From Ornithomonoglobus_A sp045532455 (lineage in GTDB: Bacteria > Bacillota > Clostridia > UBA1381): a stretch of 31,080 bases of DNA. Within the stretch, counting starts at the first letter, position 1. Every line of letters begins with the position of its first letter. Under the pieces are notes generated by a model that was given only the letters and a program-made list of their open reading frames with translations, was not told the origin of the DNA and ran no database searches. Both the position numbers and the translations under genes were made by a program. Positions 1-7,487 of this stretch are shown here, piece by piece. The stretch is taken from positions 1 through 31,080 of the forward strand of contig JAZSFX010000033.1 of assembly GCA_045532455.1 (NCBI GenBank), read 5' to 3'.

Positions 1-14
1 TCGTTATATGCCAA
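1..14 (-). CDS. Start of a downstream gene, possibly ftsL-like (partial)
   Basis: Only the first codons are inside the window. On the minus strand, just after the rsmH stop, an AGGTG ribosome-binding site (21..25) is followed six bases later by a TTG codon at 12..14 that opens a frame reading M-A-Y-N. In most Firmicutes the gene after rsmH is the small division protein FtsL, so position suggests that identity. Four residues cannot confirm it. Confidence 0.3.
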
Positions 15-32
15 TTTATTCACCTATCTTAA

Positions 33-965
33 CTACAACTTTTCTACAATTCTTAATTTTGCGCTCTTAGAACGCGGATTTTGTGCTTGTTCTTCCTCAG
101 ACGGAAGTATGGGTTTTCGTGTTACAAGCTTTACTACACTCTGCTTGTTGCACACACAAACAGGAAAGCTTTTGGGGCATTCACATCTGCTTGCAAGACT
201 TGTAAATGTTTGCTTTACTATTCTGTCCTCAAGTGAATGGAAAGTAATTATTGCAAGTCTGCCGCCCTTATCAAGACACGATACAAAATCTAAAATAGCT
301 TGTCTTAAAATTCCAAGCTCGTTATTGACTTCTATACGTATTGCCTGAAATATACGCTTTGCAGGGTGTCCGCCATCTGTACGTGCGCCTTTTGGAATTG
401 CCGTCTTTATTATATCCACAAGCTCAAGTGTGGTTTGTATGGGGGCATTTTCGCGTTTTTGCAAAATAAACTCTGCAATTCTTTTAGACCATTTTTCCTC
501 GCCGTATTCGTAAAAAATACGTGTAAGGTCCTCAGCACTGTATGAGTTTATAACGTCATATGCACTAAGGTGTTTAGACTTGTCCATTCTCATATCAAGC
601 GGTGCGTCCTGCATATATGAAAACCCTCTTTCGGCATTGTCGAGCTGATATGAACTAACGCCTAAATCAAGGACTGCACCGTTGATTTTTTCTATTTTAA
701 GTTTTTCTAAAACGTCTTTTATCTCACAAAAGTTGTTGTTTACAATGGTAATTCTGTCGCCAAAACGCTTGAGCCTTGCACTCGCTGCGCCAATTGCCTC
801 AATGTCCTGGTCGATGCCTACTACAAAGCATCCGTCATTTGAGGATAAAATCCCCTCGCTATGACCTCCGCCACCGAGAGTACCGTCTACATATGTATTG
901 CCGCTTTGTATATTAAGGGCATCTATGCTTTCGTCAAATAAGACTGATATATGCTTAAATTCCAT
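33..965 (-). CDS. rsmH: 16S rRNA (cytosine-1402 N4) methyltransferase RsmH (MraW)
   Basis: Transfers a methyl group from S-adenosylmethionine to N4 of C1402 in the decoding centre of 16S rRNA. The product is 310 residues, the usual family length, and opens MEFKHISVLFDES. The SAM-binding loop reads DGTLGGGGHSEG, followed by GIDQD and later VLDLGVSSYQLD and ITFHSLEDR, all RsmH hallmarks. A GTG four codons upstream (975..977) lies only one base from the GGAG site, so the ATG at 963..965 is preferred, although its spacing of about 13 bases is long. The gene normally follows mraZ in the division/cell-wall cluster. Here no mraZ precedes it and the divergent tex promoter occupies that position, so rsmH is the first gene of its unit. 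Confidence 0.95.
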   Translation of the reverse strand: MEFKHISVLFDESIDALNIQSGNTYVDGTLGGGGHSEGILSSNDGCFVVGIDQDIEAIGAASARLKRFGDRITIVNNNFCEIKDVLEKLKIEKINGAVLDLGVSSYQLDNAERGFSYMQDAPLDMRMDKSKHLSAYDVINSYSAEDLTRIFYEYGEEKWSKRIAEFILQKRENAPIQTTLELVDIIKTAIPKGARTDGGHPAKRIFQAIRIEVNNELGILRQAILDFVSCLDKGGRLAIITFHSLEDRIVKQTFTSLASRCECPKSFPVCVCNKQSVVKLVTRKPILPSEEEQAQNPRSKSAKLRIVEKL

Positions 966-1004
966 AGCTATTAGCACTCTCCGTCAGTAGTAAATTACAA
1001 ATTT

Positions 1005-1033
1005 ATTCTACATTAAAACTAAAAAAAACGCAA
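1005..1033 (-). promoter_or_regulatory. Candidate sigma-A promoter for rsmH
   Basis: On the minus strand TTGCGT (1028..1033) and TAGAAT (1005..1010) are separated by 17 bases, and rsmH starts about 40 bases downstream. The -35 is imperfect. An 8-bp inverted repeat, GGGAAAAA/TTTTTCCC at 1034..1054, sits immediately upstream of the -35 element and may be a protein-binding site or an incidental A/T-rich dyad. Confidence 0.4.
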
Positions 1034-1103
1034 GGGAAAAACCTAATTTTTCCCATTAGAAACTTCTTCCAAAAACGTATTTTTAAAAAATTTTAGTTTC
1101 CTC

Positions 1104-1132
1104 TTGTAAAGTTGTTAAAAATAGGTTATAAT
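1104..1132 (+). promoter_or_regulatory. Sigma-A promoter for tex
   Basis: TTGTAA (1104..1109), a 17-base spacer and a perfect TATAAT (1127..1132). Transcription would begin near 1139, leaving an untranslated leader of about 170 bases before tex. The 346-base gap 966..1311 holds this promoter, the divergent rsmH promoter and the leader hairpins described separately. I see no RNA gene or small coding region in it. Confidence 0.6.
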
Positions 1133-1157
1133 GATGTTATCATAAATTTGTAAAAAT

Positions 1158-1216
1158 TGTGTGGTTTTACACCCCTATTACACAACATATTGTGGTATAA
1201 AACCATTGTACCACAA
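1158..1216 (+). promoter_or_regulatory. Overlapping inverted repeats in the tex leader
   Basis: Two stems compete for the same bases. Stem A pairs 1162..1173 (TGGTTTTACACC) with 1194..1205 (GGTATAAAACCA) at 11 of 12 positions. Stem B pairs 1190..1200 (TTGTGGTATAA) with 1206..1216 (TTGTACCACAA) over 11 positions including one G-U pair, with a five-base loop. They share 1194..1200 and cannot form together. The arrangement resembles an attenuator or riboswitch expression platform, but no clear U-tract follows directly. Stem B alone could equally be a DNA operator dyad. Confidence 0.4.
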
Positions 1217-1311
1217 ATTTTGCGATTTGTGAAGAGTTTTTTAAAAAAATTTTTACAAAGGAGTTACAAATTTTTATTTTTGTTTACGTAACTTTTGGGA
1301 GGTTTGCACAT

Positions 1312-3477
1312 ATGCATAAAACTGACAAAATAAAACAGACATTGACAAAGGAATTTTTAATTGCCGAATGGCAGGTTGTAAGCGTCATTGAGCTTATAGA
1401 TGAGGGTAACACAATTCCGTTTATTGCAAGATACCGAAAGGAAAAAACGGGTGCTTTGAGTGATGAAATTCTTCGTGATTTTTACGACAGACTCACATAT
1501 CTTCGCGGCTTGGAGGATAAAAAAGAAGAAATAAACCGCCTTATAGATGAACAGGGAAATCTCACCGACGAAATTGCCGAGTCGATAGAAAATGCTCTTA
1601 CTCTTGCCGAGCTTGAGGATATTTACCGCCCGTTCAGACCAAAGCGCAGAACGCGTGCTACAATAGCCAAGGAAAAAGGCTTGGAACCGCTGGCAGACTT
1701 AATTGAGGCGCAAAGCGAGGATGTTGAGAGTGTTGAGAGTGAAGCACTTATGTATATTGATGCCCAAAAGGAAGTAGAAACGGTAGAGGACGCAATAGCG
1801 GGTGCAATGGATATAATTGCCGAAAGAGTCAGTGATAATGCAGAGTATAGAAAAGCTATAAGAGAAAAAACTGTTAAAAATGCAATTATGGTTACAAAAG
1901 CCGCAACTGAGGAAGACAGTGTATATAGCCTTTATTACGAATTTTCTCAACCGATTTCGAAGCTTGCAAACCACCAGATTTTAGCTATAAACCGAGGCGA
2001 AAAAGAGGGGTATCTCAGTGTAAAATTTGAGATGGACAGCGAGGTTATACATAGCTATCTTTGCCGTAAAATGATTGCAAAAAAGCCGACCGATGCTTCG
2101 CGATATGTCGAGGAAGCGCTCATAGACAGTTATAAGCGACTTATTGCACCGTCTATCGAAACCGAGGTGCGTGCAATGCTTAGTGAGAATGCCCAGGAGG
2201 CATCAATAAAGGTGTTTAACAAAAATCTTTCGGGATTATTACTACAACCGCCGATAAAGGGCAAGGTTGTGTTGGGAGTAGACCCCGGATACCGTACAGG
2301 GTGTAAGCTTGCAGTAGTTGACGAAACGGGCAGAGTGCTTGATACGGGAATCGGGTATTTTACATTACCAAACCACGATAAAGAAAAGGCGAAAAAAGTT
2401 ATAAAATCAATGATAGAACGTCATGATGTTGACATTGTCTCTATTGGTAATGGTACTGCGTCAAAGGAAAGCGAAATTTTTGTAAGTGATTTATTAAAGG
2501 AATTTGATAAAACAATATATTACGTTATGACCAATGAGGCGGGCGCTTCGGTATACAGTGCTTCAAAACTTGCAAGCGAGGAGTTCCCTGATTACGACGT
2601 TGCACTGAGAAGTGCAGTTTCTATAGCAAGACGTCTGCAGGACCCATTGGCAGAGCTTGTAAAAATAGACCCAAAATCTATAGGCGTGGGACAATATCAG
2701 CACGATATGAACCAAAAACGTCTTGGCGAAGCGCTTGGAGGTGTAGTAGAGGCGTGCGTAAACAGTGTCGGAGTTGATCTAAACACTGCATCACCGTCGC
2801 TTTTGTCGTACGTTGCAGGTGTAAACAAAACGGTTGCGAAAAATATTACTTCATACCGCGAGGAAAACGGTCGATTTAATTCACGGAAAGAGCTTTTAAA
2901 GGTGCCAAAGCTTGGTCAAAAGGCATTTGAACAATGTGCAGGCTTCTTAAGGATTTCCGATGGCTCAAATGTGCTCGATAACACCTCAGTTCACCCCGAA
3001 AGCTACGAGGCTACAAAGCAACTTTTAGATATTCTAGGCTATAGTGAAAAAGACGTTGCAGAGGGTAATATAGGTGATATAAAAGAAAAACTTAGCTCAT
3101 ACAAAACTAACGACTTAAGTGAAAAGCTTGGTATTGGAGCGCTCACAATAGTAGACATAGTCGACAGCCTTTTAAAGAAAGGCCGCGACCCCCGTGAAGA
3201 GCTTGACCAACCCGTTTTAAGAAGCGATGTGCTTTCTATAGAAGATTTAAAAGAGGGTATGGTTATGCGCGGAACGGTAAGAAATGTTATCGACTTTGGC
3301 GCATTTGTGGATATTGGTGTTCATCAGGACGGACTTGTGCACATTTCTCAGATTTGTGATAAATATATAAAACATCCCACCGAAGTCCTGAGTGTTGGTG
3401 ATGTTGTTAACGTAAAGGTGCTTGATGTTGATATTAAAAAGCACAGAATTTCGTTATCTATGAGGGAGGCGAATTAA
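1312..3477 (+). CDS. tex: Tex-family S1 RNA-binding protein (transcription accessory protein)
   Basis: Cytoplasmic nucleic-acid-binding protein of the Tex/YhgF family, thought to act on transcription elongation complexes and RNA. The product has 721 residues, standard for the family. In order: a helical Tex N-terminal region (about 1-190), a YqgF-like RNase-H fold beginning VLGVDPGYRTG near residue 320, the conserved VGQYQHDM segment near 458, a helix-hairpin-helix region (about 480-560), and a C-terminal S1 domain (about 648-718) with the typical DFGAFVDIG and GLVHISQI. The start ATG is supported by GGGAGG nine bases upstream. lgt begins one base after its stop, with its ribosome site inside the last tex codons, so the two are translationally close and probably co-transcribed. 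Confidence 0.96.
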   Translation: MHKTDKIKQTLTKEFLIAEWQVVSVIELIDEGNTIPFIARYRKEKTGALSDEILRDFYDRLTYLRGLEDKKEEINRLIDEQGNLTDEIAESIENALTLAELEDIYRPFRPKRRTRATIAKEKGLEPLADLIEAQSEDVESVESEALMYIDAQKEVETVEDAIAGAMDIIAERVSDNAEYRKAIREKTVKNAIMVTKAATEEDSVYSLYYEFSQPISKLANHQILAINRGEKEGYLSVKFEMDSEVIHSYLCRKMIAKKPTDASRYVEEALIDSYKRLIAPSIETEVRAMLSENAQEASIKVFNKNLSGLLLQPPIKGKVVLGVDPGYRTGCKLAVVDETGRVLDTGIGYFTLPNHDKEKAKKVIKSMIERHDVDIVSIGNGTASKESEIFVSDLLKEFDKTIYYVMTNEAGASVYSASKLASEEFPDYDVALRSAVSIARRLQDPLAELVKIDPKSIGVGQYQHDMNQKRLGEALGGVVEACVNSVGVDLNTASPSLLSYVAGVNKTVAKNITSYREENGRFNSRKELLKVPKLGQKAFEQCAGFLRISDGSNVLDNTSVHPESYEATKQLLDILGYSEKDVAEGNIGDIKEKLSSYKTNDLSEKLGIGALTIVDIVDSLLKKGRDPREELDQPVLRSDVLSIEDLKEGMVMRGTVRNVIDFGAFVDIGVHQDGLVHISQICDKYIKHPTEVLSVGDVVNVKVLDVDIKKHRISLSMREAN

Positions 3478-3478
3478 T

Positions 3479-4267
3479 TTGAACGTTATTTCGTTTCCTA
3501 AACTTAATATTACACTCAATATAAACCCCGTTGCATTTACGGTAGGCTCAAAGGAAATATTCTGGTATGCACTCATAATTTTAACAGGTTTTTTTGCCGG
3601 CTTTGCATTCGTTTATCTGACGTGTGAAAAGAGGGGAGTGCAAAAGGATAACGTATGGGATATTGCATTTTACGGTCTAATATTTGGCATTATAGGTGCA
3701 AGAATTTATTATGTACTATTTGCTTTGGACGAAATGAAAACCTTTTGGGATATATTTAAAATATGGAATGGCGGACTTGCAATATACGGAGGAATTATAG
3801 CAGCATTTTTAACTGCTTTTGTGTACTGCAAAATAAAGAAATTAAATGTATTAAACACATTTGACGTTTGTGTCCCCGGACTGTTTATAGGTCAGGCAAT
3901 AGGAAGATTTGGTAACTTTATAAATGCCGAAGTTTATGGTCAAAAAACTGCATTACCATGGGGTATGTCAATTAATGGTGGCGATACAGTTCACCCACTT
4001 TTCTTGTACGAATCACTGTGGAATGTTGTAGGGTTGATACTGTTAATAACTTTCAGGGACAGTAAAAAAACAGATGGTCAGATTGCGTGTTTTTATGTAT
4101 TCTGGTACTCTTTGGGAAGATTCTTTTTAGAGGGTATGAGGGACACTAAATATATCCTTTATGCAATACCAAATATACTTGGAATTTCGCAGATAGTTGC
4201 AATGGTTGGTGTTGTTGGTGCGGCTATACTATTTGTAGTTTTGCAAAGAAAGAAAATCGGAGAATAA
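3479..4267 (+). CDS. lgt: Prolipoprotein diacylglyceryl transferase Lgt
   Basis: Membrane enzyme that attaches diacylglycerol from phosphatidylglycerol to the lipobox cysteine of prolipoproteins, the first step of lipoprotein maturation. The 262-residue product is hydrophobic throughout, with several membrane segments. It carries the Lgt signature GRFGNFINAEVYG, whose arginine (R143) corresponds to the essential E. coli R143, then HPLFLYES and GRFFLEGMRDT. In the motif often written HGGL this protein has NGGL (97-100), so the histidine is an asparagine. The start is TTG, chosen because GGGAGG (3464..3469) lies nine bases upstream and the reading begins MNVISFPKLN. A strong terminator follows. 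Confidence 0.95.
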   Translation: MNVISFPKLNITLNINPVAFTVGSKEIFWYALIILTGFFAGFAFVYLTCEKRGVQKDNVWDIAFYGLIFGIIGARIYYVLFALDEMKTFWDIFKIWNGGLAIYGGIIAAFLTAFVYCKIKKLNVLNTFDVCVPGLFIGQAIGRFGNFINAEVYGQKTALPWGMSINGGDTVHPLFLYESLWNVVGLILLITFRDSKKTDGQIACFYVFWYSLGRFFLEGMRDTKYILYAIPNILGISQIVAMVGVVGAAILFVVLQRKKIGE

Positions 4268-4270
4268 AAT

Positions 4271-4303
4271 AAAAAAGATGTCGAATTTATCGACATCTTT
4301 TTT
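4271..4303. terminator. Bidirectional terminator between lgt and niaR
   Basis: AAAAAAGATGTCG (4271..4283), a seven-base loop, then CGACATCTTTTTT (4291..4303): a perfect 13-bp stem with T-tracts in both directions. The niaR stop codon (4287..4289) falls in the loop, and the last residues of NiaR (K-R-C-R) are encoded by one arm of the stem, so the terminator doubles as the 3' end of the convergent gene. Confidence 0.9.
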
Positions 4304-4820
4304 GATCCTCGTCTTTAACTAAATACCCCTTTTTATCGAGCATTTTTTCAACCTTATCAAGAATTGCCTCGTTATCGGCGCGCAGTGTGTGATAATGATA
4401 ATCAGAGGTAACTTTTTTAAGAGGACTTGAACGTCCGTTTTTTAGTGTAATAAGATACTCATTAACGTCGCGTTTAGAGCTTATATTAAGAGATGCCTCA
4501 ATTTTACCATATATTTTATGCCACACAAAAACGTCAACAACCGTTGCACCGAGTTCGGCAATAGACAAAAGCTCGTCGCCGATTTCTTCGTCTGTGTGAA
4601 CAACCTTAACAACACGCGATGATTGAGGCTTGTGCAGAATATAACCTCTGTTTGTAGAGATTATATCGTGTCCCATAGCTTTTATAGCAGAAATATCAGA
4701 AACAATTATCTGTCTCGAAACACCAAGCATGGCAGACAATTCATTGCCTGATACGGGTGCTTTGGTATTTGTAATAAAATTGATTATTTTACTCCGTCTC
4801 TCAACCAATTTCATTTGCAT
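4287..4820 (-). CDS. niaR: NiaR-type transcriptional repressor of NAD biosynthesis (HTH + 3H domain)
   Basis: Niacin-responsive repressor of NAD synthesis and salvage genes (YrxA family). The 177-residue product has an N-terminal winged helix-turn-helix (about 8-60) with the recognition region GNELSAMLGVSRQIIVSDI, followed by the 3H domain (about 70-170). Conserved histidines are visible at H75, H101 and in YHYH (H142, H144), the metal- and nicotinate-binding features for which the domain is named. It is the third gene of the nadB-nadC-niaR unit, 24 bases after nadC, with AAAGGA seven bases before ATG. Because the candidate operator lies at the nadB promoter, NiaR probably represses its own transcription. 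Its C-terminus is encoded within a terminator. Confidence 0.92.
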   Translation of the reverse strand: MQMKLVERRSKIINFITNTKAPVSGNELSAMLGVSRQIIVSDISAIKAMGHDIISTNRGYILHKPQSSRVVKVVHTDEEIGDELLSIAELGATVVDVFVWHKIYGKIEASLNISSKRDVNEYLITLKNGRSSPLKKVTSDYHYHTLRADNEAILDKVEKMLDKKGYLVKDEDQKRCR

Positions 4821-4844
4821 TAAACATTCCTTTCAGAATAAATT

Positions 4845-5696
4845 TTATATTGCGTGAAGATTCTTCAAAGATAAGTCCATTATAGGTGCAGAGTGGGTAA
4901 GAGCGCCGCTTGATATAAAGTCAACGCCAATATCCACAAGCTTTGCAATGTTCTCTCTTGTTACGTTGCCGCTGCACTCGGTCTGTGCTTTGCCATCAAC
5001 TATTTTAACTGCCTTTTTCATATCCTCGCCACTCATATTATCAAGCATTATTATATCTGCGCCTGCATCAAGAGCTTCTTTAAGCATTGTGAGATTTTCA
5101 ACCTCAACCTCAATTTTTCTTACAAACGGTGCATAATCCTTTGCCATTTTAACTGCCTCTTTTACACCGCCTGCAGCGCCTATGTGGTTATCCTTTAGCA
5201 GTATTCCGTCGCTTAAATTATAACGGTGGTTACATCCGCCGCCTACCTTTACTGCATATTTTTCGAAAATACGCATATTCGGTGTGGTCTTTCGCGTATC
5301 TAATAGCTTTGTTTTTGTTCCCTCAAGAAGTGATACAATCTCGTTTGTATATGTGGCAATTCCACTCATTCTCTGCAGGTAGTTAAGGGCAGTGCGCTCG
5401 CCCGAAAGAAGTACTCGTATATCTCCTCTTATTGTGCCTATCTTTTCTCCGTTTACTACACGTGTACCGTCTTCGCAATTCATTTCAAACTCAGTTTTAT
5501 CGTCAAGAAGCTCAAAAACCCGCTTAAAAACGTCAAGACCCGCAATTATACCGTCTTGCTTGCATATCAAATCAACCTCGCCAAGCTGATAATGTCTCAT
5601 AACCGAATTGGTTGTTATATCCTCACTTGTTATATCCTCTTTAAGAGCCAATAAAATAAGCTCGTCTGCGTTCATTTTCATAGTTATATTATTCAT
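4845..5696 (-). CDS. nadC: Nicotinate-nucleotide pyrophosphorylase (quinolinate phosphoribosyltransferase)
   Basis: Converts quinolinate and PRPP to nicotinate mononucleotide, CO2 and pyrophosphate in de novo NAD synthesis. The 283-residue product is full length. Recognisable segments are LKEDITSEDITT at the N-terminus, SGERTALNYLQRMSGIAT, LDTRKTTPNMR, the GGGCNHRYNLSDGILLKDNH stretch that lines the substrate site, EVEVENL and IMLDNMSGEDMK, then SSGALTHSAP at the end. It begins one base after the nadB stop and precedes niaR, so the three genes form one operon. Confidence 0.96.
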   Translation of the reverse strand: MNNITMKMNADELILLALKEDITSEDITTNSVMRHYQLGEVDLICKQDGIIAGLDVFKRVFELLDDKTEFEMNCEDGTRVVNGEKIGTIRGDIRVLLSGERTALNYLQRMSGIATYTNEIVSLLEGTKTKLLDTRKTTPNMRIFEKYAVKVGGGCNHRYNLSDGILLKDNHIGAAGGVKEAVKMAKDYAPFVRKIEVEVENLTMLKEALDAGADIIMLDNMSGEDMKKAVKIVDGKAQTECSGNVTRENIAKLVDIGVDFISSGALTHSAPIMDLSLKNLHAI

Positions 5697-5697
5697 T

Positions 5698-6966
5698 TTA
5701 AATTCCTTTCTTCATTTCGTTTACCTTGTTTAGGATAATTTCTTTGTATCCGTCAGTTGTGTATAAGCACTTTGCAACATCTTCGTCTATGGGTGTGGGT
5801 GCAGTTGTGTAATTTTTTATAATATCATCAGCCGCTCGACTCGCAAACACCATACTTTCCAATAACGAATTACTTGCAAGACGGTTTTTTCCGTGCACTC
5901 CGTTGCAGGCTGCTTCACCTGCGCAATAGAGCCTTTGCATACTCGTCTTACCGTTTGAATTTATCTTTATTCCGCCCATATGATAGTGCTGGGCGGGTAC
6001 AATAGGTATCGGCTCCTTTGTTACATCATACCCCTCGTCAAGACATTTTTTATAAATATTCGGAAAATGCTTAAAAATAACATCCTTTGGTATGGGCGAC
6101 ATCGAAAGCCACACATATTCGGTATTATCCTTTTCCATCTGCTCGTATATCCTGTTTGTAAGTACGTCGCGCGGTTGCAATTCGTCGGTAAAACGCTCCA
6201 TATTCTTATCAAGCAAAATTGCGCCCTCACCCCTTACAGACTCGGAAATAAGAAAACTCCGTGTGTGTTTTTTGGAATAGAGTGTTGTGGGGTGAATTTG
6301 TATGTAGTGTAAGTTTTCAACCTCAATATTATGCCGTAGTGCAATAGCACTGCAATCGCCCGTGAGGTGTGGATAGTTTGTGGAATGCTTAAACAAACCG
6401 CCTATACCGCCCGTTGCGAGCACTGTGTAATTAGCCGCAACATTAATATTTTCACCGTTATATCTGCCTGCTATTCCTACACATTCACCGTCTTTTTGGA
6501 TAATATCCGTCATAGTAAAATTCTCTTTTATTGTTATATTATCTCTTTTTTTGGCTTCTGCAATAAGTTTTGAGGTGATTTCTTTGCCCGTAATATCGCG
6601 GTGATACAAAATTCTCGGCTGAGAGTGAGCGCCCTCGCGTGTATATATAAACTCACCGTTTTCGCTTTCAAAATCCACACCAAAATTAACAAGGCGCTTA
6701 ATCAGGTCGGATGATGAGCGTATCATAATTTCTACCGATTCGGGATTATTTTCGTAATGCCCTGCACGCATAGTATCCTCGTAATATGGTTGATAATCGC
6801 TATCATCTCTTAAAACACAAATTCCGCCCTGTGCAAGATATGAGTCGCTTTCTTCAAGAGTGGATTTTGTAATCATAAGGATTTTTTTGTCCTGGGGGAG
6901 TGTGAGTGCACACATAAGCCCTGCAACACCGCATCCCACTATAAGTATGTCAGTTTTAATATCCAT
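5698..6966 (-). CDS. nadB: L-aspartate oxidase
   Basis: FAD enzyme oxidising L-aspartate to iminoaspartate, the first step of bacterial de novo NAD synthesis; fumarate can serve as acceptor in anaerobes. The 422-residue product opens with a dinucleotide-binding loop (G11-C-G-V-A-G16), then YLAQGGICVL, HSQPRILYHRDITGKEI, ATGGIGGLFKHSTN, RDVLTNRIYEQM, and CAGEAACNGVHGKNRLASNS near the C-terminus, as in NadB. It is shorter than the ~530-residue forms and lacks most of their helical tail. The start is supported by GAGGGG upstream. It is the first gene of the nadB-nadC-niaR operon. The usual partner, quinolinate synthase nadA, is not adjacent. Confidence 0.95.
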   Translation of the reverse strand: MDIKTDILIVGCGVAGLMCALTLPQDKKILMITKSTLEESDSYLAQGGICVLRDDSDYQPYYEDTMRAGHYENNPESVEIMIRSSSDLIKRLVNFGVDFESENGEFIYTREGAHSQPRILYHRDITGKEITSKLIAEAKKRDNITIKENFTMTDIIQKDGECVGIAGRYNGENINVAANYTVLATGGIGGLFKHSTNYPHLTGDCSAIALRHNIEVENLHYIQIHPTTLYSKKHTRSFLISESVRGEGAILLDKNMERFTDELQPRDVLTNRIYEQMEKDNTEYVWLSMSPIPKDVIFKHFPNIYKKCLDEGYDVTKEPIPIVPAQHYHMGGIKINSNGKTSMQRLYCAGEAACNGVHGKNRLASNSLLESMVFASRAADDIIKNYTTAPTPIDEDVAKCLYTTDGYKEIILNKVNEMKKGI

Positions 6967-6998
6967 TGTTTAACCCCTCGGATTGTTTTAATAGACAC

Positions 6999-7027
6999 AT
7001 TATACACCAAAACTTTACATATGTCAA
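6999..7027 (-). promoter_or_regulatory. Consensus sigma-A promoter of the nadB operon
   Basis: On the minus strand a perfect TTGACA (complement of 7022..7027), 17 bases, and a perfect TATAAT (complement of 6999..7004). A promoter this strong implies that control comes from the overlapping inverted repeat at 7009..7044. Confidence 0.85.
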
Positions 7028-7044
7028 GTCAGGTGTAAAGTTTT
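7009..7044 (-). promoter_or_regulatory. Probable NiaR operator over the nadB promoter
   Basis: AAAACTTTACA (7009..7019) and TGTAAAGTTTT (7034..7044) form a perfect 11-bp inverted repeat with a 14-base centre, which itself contains imperfect symmetry (ATGTCAAGTCAGGT). It covers the -35 box and most of the spacer of the nadB promoter, so a bound protein would block RNA polymerase. NiaR encoded in the same operon is the obvious candidate; the TACA...TGTA core agrees with my recollection of Firmicute NiaR sites, which I could not check here. Confidence 0.75.
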
Positions 7045-7102
7045 CATATAATACAATATCTAAAAATTACATAAAATCCGCACAACAACAAGGTTTTTGA
7101 TG

Positions 7103-7131
7103 TTGACAGCACACTCTTGGTATGTTATAAT
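7103..7131 (+). promoter_or_regulatory. Consensus sigma-A promoter of gatCAB
   Basis: TTGACA (7103..7108), 17 bases, TATAAT (7126..7131): a perfect consensus promoter. Transcription would start near 7138, about 60 bases before gatC. It is divergent from the nadB promoter and about 75 bases from it. Confidence 0.88.
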
Positions 7132-7196
7132 AAAGTTAAATTTATGTAAGCTAAAATAAACGTTACCTGATTAAATAAATAATTAAGAGGTTTTTT

Positions 7197-7475
7197 ATGG
7201 TTAACAGAGAATTAACAAAACGTCTTGGTGAGCTTTCTAAAATTACATTTACCGAAAGCGAAGAAGAAAAGATAACAAAAGAAATGAGTGATATTATCAC
7301 ACTTATGGACAAGGTAAAATCATTTGATGGCGACACACCAATAAGCAGTGATAATTGTATTGAATACAAAAATCTGAGGGAAGATATATGTAACAATGCG
7401 GACAATACAGACGCTATAACCTCAAATGCAAAGTGCATAAAAGAGGGTTGTTTTGTTGTTCCAAAAATCATTTAA
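7197..7475 (+). CDS. gatC: Aspartyl/glutamyl-tRNA amidotransferase subunit C
   Basis: Small linker subunit of the GatCAB complex, which converts Glu-tRNA(Gln) and Asp-tRNA(Asn) to the correctly charged amides. The 92 residues match the family length. Features seen are the N-terminal ELTKRLGELSKITFTESEEE segment, ITLMDKVKSFDGDTP in the middle and NLREDI before a C-terminal tail, the order typical of GatC. AGAGG lies six bases before the ATG. First gene of gatCAB, 12 bases before gatA. Confidence 0.93.
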   Translation: MVNRELTKRLGELSKITFTESEEEKITKEMSDIITLMDKVKSFDGDTPISSDNCIEYKNLREDICNNADNTDAITSNAKCIKEGCFVVPKII

Positions 7476-7487
7476 GGGGTAAATGGA

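Noticed and set aside
109..348. Long plus-strand frame opposite rsmH and similar frames opposite other genes
   Set aside because: They are antisense shadows of well-supported genes, with no ribosome sites or recognisable domains.
7187..7200. Identical 14-base initiation region (gaggttttttATGG) at gatC and at the acyl-CoA synthetase gene (27614..27627)
   Set aside because: It is a ribosome site plus a T-run, expected by chance in an AT-rich genome; flanking bases diverge.
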